From contig CAKTUS010000104.1 in assembly GCA_934621485.1 (NCBI GenBank), positions 1 to 9,237 of the forward strand: a stretch of DNA of 9,237 nt, written 5' to 3'. The notes beneath the pieces are model-generated. The model had not been told where the DNA came from. It worked only from the letters and a program-made list of their open reading frames with translations, and ran no database searches. Each line of letters starts with the position of its first letter. The first letter of the stretch is position 1. Made by a program: the position numbers and the translations under genes. This document shows, piece by piece, positions 5,346-9,237 of this stretch. The stretch is from an uncultured Clostridia bacterium. GTDB lineage: Bacteria > Bacillota > Clostridia > Christensenellales > Aristaeellaceae.

Positions 5346-6126
5346 AAACGAAAAGCTTTCCGGCGTGCCGGAAACAATGCTGCAAACCCTTTACGCCCGC
5401 GCCAAGGAGAGCCGGGGACGAGGGGCGATTCACGACCCCAAAGCCGAGGAAATCCTTCAACGGCTGGATTACGACTTTTCTCTTGCGGACAAGGATTCCG
5501 CCATGCACAGCGGCGTAATTGCCCGCACGATTGTACTCGACCGGCTGACGCAAGCATGGCTTGCCCAAAACCGTGGGGCAGTCGTCGTTAACATTGCTTG
5601 CGGGCTTGACACGCGTTGTTACCGCATGCAGGACTACGCTCACTGGTACAACCTCGACCTGCCGGAAACAATCGCCGTTCGTGAAAGGCTCCTGCCGGAA
5701 AGCGGCGCCATTTCGCAGATTGCCATGTCGGCCATGGACGATTGGGGCGGCGAAATCAAGGAATCCGCTGCGCGGGGACTGGTTGTCATCGAGGGCCTCA
5801 CCATGTACCTGTCGGAAACCGGCGTCAAACGGATATTTGCCGTCATTTCCAAACGGTTTTCAAAAGCAACCGTGTTTGTGGAGACAATGAACCCCGTCGT
5901 TGTAAAGCGCTTCAAGGAGAAATCCATTGAGGGAAGCAACGCCAAATTCACCTGGGGAATCAAGAACGGCAAGGCGCTTGCCGGGCTGCTGCCGGATTTC
6001 CGGCTGGTTGAAGAACACAGCCTGGTGGAGGGCATGGCGGCGTTTGTTCCGGTTTATAAGCTGCTTGGAAAAATTCCCTTGATTCGGAACATCTCCAATC
6101 GGATTACGGTGCTTGAAAAGAGGTAA
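5338..6126 (+). CDS. Class I SAM-dependent methyltransferase, LCM/TcmP-like family
   Basis: A 262-residue methyltransferase of the leucine carboxyl methyltransferase/TcmP type. In bacteria these often O-methylate carboxyl or hydroxyl groups of small molecules. The SAM-binding loop is V82-V-V-N-I-A-C-G-L-D-T-R93, a family hallmark. Y104-N-L-D-L-P-E110 supplies the acidic residue for SAM ribose (D107), and I151-E-G-L-T-M-Y-L158 is the third typical motif. The N-terminal helices around residues 14-40 and S58-G-V-I-A-R63 are also typical. The start is TTG at 5338: GGAGG lies nine bases upstream inside the previous gene. Longer in-frame starts would add an arginine-rich stretch with no homology. 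The gene overlaps the membrane-protein gene by eight bases and is followed four bases after its stop by the hydrolase. The substrate is unknown. Confidence 0.9.
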   Translation: MAENEKLSGVPETMLQTLYARAKESRGRGAIHDPKAEEILQRLDYDFSLADKDSAMHSGVIARTIVLDRLTQAWLAQNRGAVVVNIACGLDTRCYRMQDYAHWYNLDLPETIAVRERLLPESGAISQIAMSAMDDWGGEIKESAARGLVVIEGLTMYLSETGVKRIFAVISKRFSKATVFVETMNPVVVKRFKEKSIEGSNAKFTWGIKNGKALAGLLPDFRLVEEHSLVEGMAAFVPVYKLLGKIPLIRNISNRITVLEKR

Positions 6127-6130
6127 GGCC

Positions 6131-7036
6131 ATGAGCGTTTTGGCGGCTCTCCTTCGCGGCGCATATAAGCTCTCCGGAGCGAAAAAAGCGTTCCGCCTGC
6201 CGGAGAACGAAATCCGGAAGGTGATTGAAAAACAAAACCGGCATCGAGGCGTCTTTACGCCCGCCGATCGCAAGGCGTACTACGAAACCGTTCTGATAAA
6301 CGGCTTTCCCTGCCTGATTGTGCGGGAAAAACCAACGCCGTCCCAGCGGGCCGTTCTTTACTTTTTTGGCGGCGGCATGGTGATTGGTCCCGATAAGGGG
6401 GACCTGCCGGTTATGCGCAAGCTTGTGCGAGACACCGGCTGCGACGTATGGTTTCCGTTCTATCCGCTGTGCCTGGATCACTGTATTACCGAAACCTACG
6501 ACATGGTCTATGAGTGCTACCGCCGAATGGTTGAAAGCTATGGCGGCGGGAACGTGAGCACCTGCGGGTTTTCCTCCGGGGGCGCGCTGGCGCTGGGCGT
6601 TGCGGCACACAATAATGCGCTTGGCGCGCCGCTGCCGCAGCCGAGGCATATCGTAGCGGTTTCTCCCGGCGAAGTGCCATGGAACGAGGCAGAAAGGGCG
6701 CGGATGCAGGCGCTGAACCCCAAAGACGTGGCCGTTGACTCCGCATTTATGATAACGATGGAAAAATTCATGCGGCATGGGCGGGAAAACGTGCCGGATT
6801 ACATGCTTTCAGGCTCGCAAGGGGATTTTTCCGGCGTGGGAGACATTCACTTCTATTACAGCAGCGACGAGGTGCTCTATGGCGCTGCGCCGGATTTTGA
6901 AGAAGCCTGTAAGCGGGCGAGGGTACCATACACCGTCTTCGCCCGTCCCGGGATGGTGCATTGCTACTGTATGCTGCCGTACTTCAAAGAGGCAAGAGAG
7001 GACTTTGCCAAAATCACAGATCAATTGAAAAAGTAG
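6131..7036 (+). CDS. Alpha/beta hydrolase of the GDXG (hormone-sensitive-lipase-like) type with altered motifs
   Basis: A 301-residue alpha/beta hydrolase fold-3 protein, probably a cytoplasmic esterase or deacetylase. The nucleophile elbow is G146-F-S-S-G-G151 with Ser148. The likely acid and base are Asp246 (in YYSSDEVLYG) and His277 (in PGMVHCYCM), so the triad looks complete. The oxyanion loop is F79-G-G-G82 instead of the usual HGGG, and the elbow has GFSSGG where GDSAGG is standard. Whether this lowers activity or reflects a subfamily cannot be told here. The start is ATG 6131, preceded by AGAGGT at 6119-6124; an in-frame TTG at 6113 lies inside the upstream gene and is less likely. It sits four bases after the methyltransferase stop, which suggests that both act on the same compound. 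Confidence 0.88.
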   Translation: MSVLAALLRGAYKLSGAKKAFRLPENEIRKVIEKQNRHRGVFTPADRKAYYETVLINGFPCLIVREKPTPSQRAVLYFFGGGMVIGPDKGDLPVMRKLVRDTGCDVWFPFYPLCLDHCITETYDMVYECYRRMVESYGGGNVSTCGFSSGGALALGVAAHNNALGAPLPQPRHIVAVSPGEVPWNEAERARMQALNPKDVAVDSAFMITMEKFMRHGRENVPDYMLSGSQGDFSGVGDIHFYYSSDEVLYGAAPDFEEACKRARVPYTVFARPGMVHCYCMLPYFKEAREDFAKITDQLKK

Positions 7037-7048
7037 GAGGAATGCCGG

Positions 7049-7540
7049 ATGATTTGGAAGCTGCTGTTGGAAGGAAGCGGGCTGGGCGCTTTGCTGGTGC
7101 TCGTGTGCGCCTTCGGGATTCGGAAGGGGGCTGTGGGAATGGTGTTTCTTTATAGCCCGGACGTGCAGGAGCGGTGCGTAAAGCGGGGGCTGACGACCCG
7201 GGAAAGGATTCGGCGCAACAAGGCGACGTTCAAAGCATGCTGTATTCCGGCTTATATGGCCTATGTGCTGGTGTGCGTGTATGCCGTCAACGGGGCGCGG
7301 GGCTTTGGCCCCGGCTTCTGGCAGCTGTTTGCGATTCTGTCGGTGATGAATCTCATAGACCGCTTTTTGGTTGATGACTATTGGGTTGGACACACAAAAG
7401 CGTGGACAATCCCCGGTACGGAGGATTTGAAACCCTACATCACCCGCCATGATAAGGCCCGAAAATGGCTCTTTGGCACAGCGGGCATGGCGGCGCTGTC
7501 GGCGGCGCTTTCCGGAATTATGACGTTGCTTGTTCACTGA
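7049..7540 (+). CDS. Small membrane protein of unknown function
   Basis: A 163-residue protein with about four hydrophobic segments near residues 5-24, 64-83, 88-108 and 141-161. Between the third and fourth segments lies a polar, aromatic stretch with D104, D109-D110, W112, G114-H115 and P122-G-T-E-D126, which looks conserved and could be a functional site, possibly metal-binding or catalytic. No family was recognised with confidence. AGGAGG at 7035-7040 overlaps the hydrolase stop codon and is eight bases from the ATG. It is the second membrane protein of the operon. Confidence 0.82.
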   Translation: MIWKLLLEGSGLGALLVLVCAFGIRKGAVGMVFLYSPDVQERCVKRGLTTRERIRRNKATFKACCIPAYMAYVLVCVYAVNGARGFGPGFWQLFAILSVMNLIDRFLVDDYWVGHTKAWTIPGTEDLKPYITRHDKARKWLFGTAGMAALSAALSGIMTLLVH

Positions 7541-7572
7541 AGGCACCCATCACTCGGTAAGGAGACGAAGCC

Positions 7573-8289
7573 ATGCATGAGTATTATGAAAAGAACCGCG
7601 GCAGGCTGAAAAAGACAATGAAAGGTTTTCTGGCGCTGGTTGGCCCCGAGGTGGAGAGCGCCGGCGGGAAGGCGTATGAGGCGGCGTTTGAGGAAAGCTG
7701 GATCATCTATGAGCGGGATCTGCTTTCGCGCTTTCCCTACATTGGCGGCGATAAGGCGAGCGGTACAAAGAATCTGACCGAAGCGTATATGCTGGTGGCA
7801 ATGGGCGAATACCTGAAACGCCGCGGCGTGGCGATGGGGGATATTGGCCGCCTGATGACGCTGGCCTATGAGCGGCGGATGAAAAAAATGCCGAAACTGG
7901 CGCGCAAGGTTATGAACAGGCTGTTTACAAACCCCAGGCTGCTAAACCGACTGTTTCGGAAAAAGGATGCGCAAAACGCCGCCAATGCGGCTAAGAATCC
8001 CGGCAGCTTTGAAACCCAAACGCAGATTCCGCCGGAAGCAGATTATGATTTCAGCTATCACAACCTTGTGTGTCCGCTTGCCAACTTTGCCCGGCAGTAC
8101 GGGTATGAGGAGTACATGCCGTACCTGTGCAACCTGGATTATGTGATGTTCGGCATTGTGGGCGCGCCGCTGTTTCGAGAGCATACCTGCATGGAGGAGG
8201 GCGGCTGCTGCGACTTCAAGCTCAAGTGTAACGCTAAACCCATGCCCTATTGGCCGCCGGTGTTTTCCCAGGGCAAAGGCTACAAATAA
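7573..8289 (+). CDS. L-2-amino-thiazoline-4-carboxylic acid hydrolase-like protein
   Basis: A 238-residue protein that resembles the ATC hydrolase family (Pfam ATC_hydrolase). The founding enzyme opens the thiazoline ring of L-2-amino-thiazoline-4-carboxylate to S- or N-carbamoyl-cysteine in Pseudomonas cysteine synthesis. Many family members in Clostridia have no known substrate. The family core is seen at C186-N-L-D-Y190, H204-T-C206 and G210-G-C-C-D-F216, with further cysteines at 167 and 219. The N-terminal half is helical and charged. Residues 132-154 are a low-complexity A/N/K/Q-rich linker before the core. There is no signal peptide. The start is ATG 7573 with AAGGAGA upstream. It lies 32 bases after the membrane-protein gene, the widest gap in the operon. 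A true ATC activity is doubtful, as no other gene of that pathway is nearby. Confidence 0.82.
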   Translation: MHEYYEKNRGRLKKTMKGFLALVGPEVESAGGKAYEAAFEESWIIYERDLLSRFPYIGGDKASGTKNLTEAYMLVAMGEYLKRRGVAMGDIGRLMTLAYERRMKKMPKLARKVMNRLFTNPRLLNRLFRKKDAQNAANAAKNPGSFETQTQIPPEADYDFSYHNLVCPLANFARQYGYEEYMPYLCNLDYVMFGIVGAPLFREHTCMEEGGCCDFKLKCNAKPMPYWPPVFSQGKGYK

Positions 8290-8304
8290 CGTGGAGGGCA
8301 AACG

Positions 8305-8925
8305 ATGTTTTGGGATAAGGTTGCGTGGGCGTATGACATTTTTGCCAATGTCATCAACAGAAAAGCCAATCGTGCGCTGTGCGCGGCAGTGAAGGAGCTG
8401 ATTGGACCAACCGGCCAGGTGTTGGAATGTGCCTGCGGCACCGGCCTTCTCACCGGCGTCATTGCGCCCGAATGTCAAAGCCTGCTCGCCACGGATTTTT
8501 CCGAAAAGATGCTGAAGCGGGCGAAAAAGAAATACGGGAAATACCGAAACGTGGCATTTGAGCAGGCGAATCTTTTGCGGCTTGCCTACCCGAGCAATCG
8601 TTTTGACGTCGTTGTCGCGGCAAACGTGATTCACCTGCTGGATGAGCCCTATCAAGCCTTGCGCGAGCTGGAGCGCGTCTGTAAGCCCGGCGGAAGGATG
8701 ATTATTCCCACGTATATGAACCAGACGGACAAGGGCGAAACCAACAGCGTATCGGGCGTCATCGGCAGGGCGGGCGCGGAATTCAAGCGGGCGTTTACAC
8801 CGGAAACGTACAAGCGCTTTTTTGCCGAGGCCGGTTATGCGGATGCAGAGTATCTTCTGTGCAGGGGCAAAATTCCATGTGCGGTGGCCGTTCTTGAAAA
8901 AAAGGAGAAGAGGGAAGCGGAATGA
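8305..8925 (+). CDS. Class I SAM-dependent methyltransferase, UbiE/Methyltransf_11-like
   Basis: A 206-residue methyltransferase of the small UbiE-like type. Motif I is V39-L-E-C-A-C-G-T-G-L48, the acidic end of strand 2 is D64 (LLATDFSE), and the later motifs include N89-L-L (motif II region), R99-F-D-V-V-V-A and L127-type C-K-P-G-G130 before strand 5. It shares only the fold with the other methyltransferase in this operon, so the two probably methylate different atoms or substrates. The ATG at 8305 has GGAGGG nine bases upstream and follows the ATC-hydrolase-like gene after 15 bases. Its TGA overlaps the ATG of the next gene (ATGA), a sign of translational coupling. The substrate is unknown. 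Confidence 0.92.
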   Translation: MFWDKVAWAYDIFANVINRKANRALCAAVKELIGPTGQVLECACGTGLLTGVIAPECQSLLATDFSEKMLKRAKKKYGKYRNVAFEQANLLRLAYPSNRFDVVVAANVIHLLDEPYQALRELERVCKPGGRMIIPTYMNQTDKGETNSVSGVIGRAGAEFKRAFTPETYKRFFAEAGYADAEYLLCRGKIPCAVAVLEKKEKREAE

Positions 8926-9237
8926 GAAAGGTTACGGCGCTGGATGAAAGCGTCATCCAAGACATCGGACACGCTTTCGGCTACTATCCCTACGGCGCGG
9001 AGCGGGGCCTGATAGATGCGTTTCCGAGCCGGGACGCCGCAGCGGCGTTCATTTGCGGCTATGTGCGCATGGCGCTGCGAAGCGGGATGCTTTATACCAC
9101 CAGTGAAAACGGTGAGGGATACATCGCCTATAAAGCGCCCGGACAGAAAATCGGGCTAAAGGCCGCGCTTCCTCTGGCGAGGGCATTGTTTGGGTGCATG
9201 AATCTGAAAGCGCTGATCCGATTTGCCAAAATCATGT
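8922..9237 (+). CDS. GNAT-like acetyltransferase, N-terminal fragment (cut by right edge)
   Basis: 105 codons are visible, open to the end of the window. The N-terminus (D9-E-S-V-I-Q-D, F19-G-Y-Y-P-Y-G, F44-I-C-G-Y-V-R-M and G55-M-L-Y-T-T, then G64-E-G-Y-I-A-Y) resembles a group of clostridial GNAT-like N-acetyltransferases. The acetyl-CoA-binding loop that would confirm this lies beyond the edge. The start ATG overlaps the methyltransferase stop by four bases, with GAGGGAAG nearby as a possible ribosome binding site. It is clearly part of the same operon. Confidence 0.65.
   Translation, partial: MRKVTALDESVIQDIGHAFGYYPYGAERGLIDAFPSRDAAAAFICGYVRMALRSGMLYTTSENGEGYIAYKAPGQKIGLKAALPLARALFGCMNLKALIRFAKIM

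Noticed and set aside
1..9237. CRISPR array, tRNA or rRNA genes, insertion sequence or phage attachment site
   Set aside because: No regularly spaced direct repeats, cloverleaf or ribosomal sequence, transposase or integrase frame was seen on either strand.

Overview
The window is about 9.2 kb of moderately GC-rich bacterial DNA. AGGAGG-type ribosome binding sites, frequent TTG starts, a sigma-A-like promoter, a CUT1-type sugar-binding protein and the gene families present suggest a Gram-positive Clostridia relative, probably a gut-type Oscillospiraceae/Lachnospiraceae member. That placement is inference from style and gene content; no marker gene is present.

Left part (1-3560, all minus strand). 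A family 1 extracellular solute-binding protein is cut by the left edge. It is transcribed leftward from a near-consensus promoter at 611-638. Behind it (1231-3423) lies a 730-residue regulator of unusual build: a LacI-type DNA-binding domain and LacI-type sugar-sensing domain joined to a complete second sensor that resembles an extracellular solute-binding protein, with no signal peptide. The pair looks like a carbohydrate-uptake locus and its local regulator. An imperfect palindrome centred on CG overlaps the -35 box of the binding-protein promoter and is a candidate operator.

Two gene-poor stretches, about 660-1210 and 3545-3890, carry diverged copies of one structured intergenic element. 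The second also has a run of perfect hairpins that could be a small structured RNA.

Right part (3890-9237, all plus strand). A TetR-family regulator is followed by seven tightly packed genes: a six-helix membrane protein, an LCM/TcmP-like methyltransferase, a GDXG-type alpha/beta hydrolase, a four-helix membrane protein, an L-2-amino-thiazoline-4-carboxylate hydrolase-like protein, a UbiE-like methyltransferase, and the start of a GNAT-like gene that runs off the right edge. Gene spacing runs from an 8-base overlap to a 32-base gap. A perfect 6-6-6 palindrome just upstream of the first enzyme-operon gene shares an 11-base core (10 of 11) with the -10 region of the tetR promoter. This suggests that one TetR protein controls both its own gene and the operon. 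The cassette looks like an uncharacterised set for modifying or detoxifying a small molecule: two methyltransferases, two hydrolases, a probable acetyltransferase and two membrane proteins, with no scaffold-building enzyme in view. It is the best candidate here for an undescribed system.
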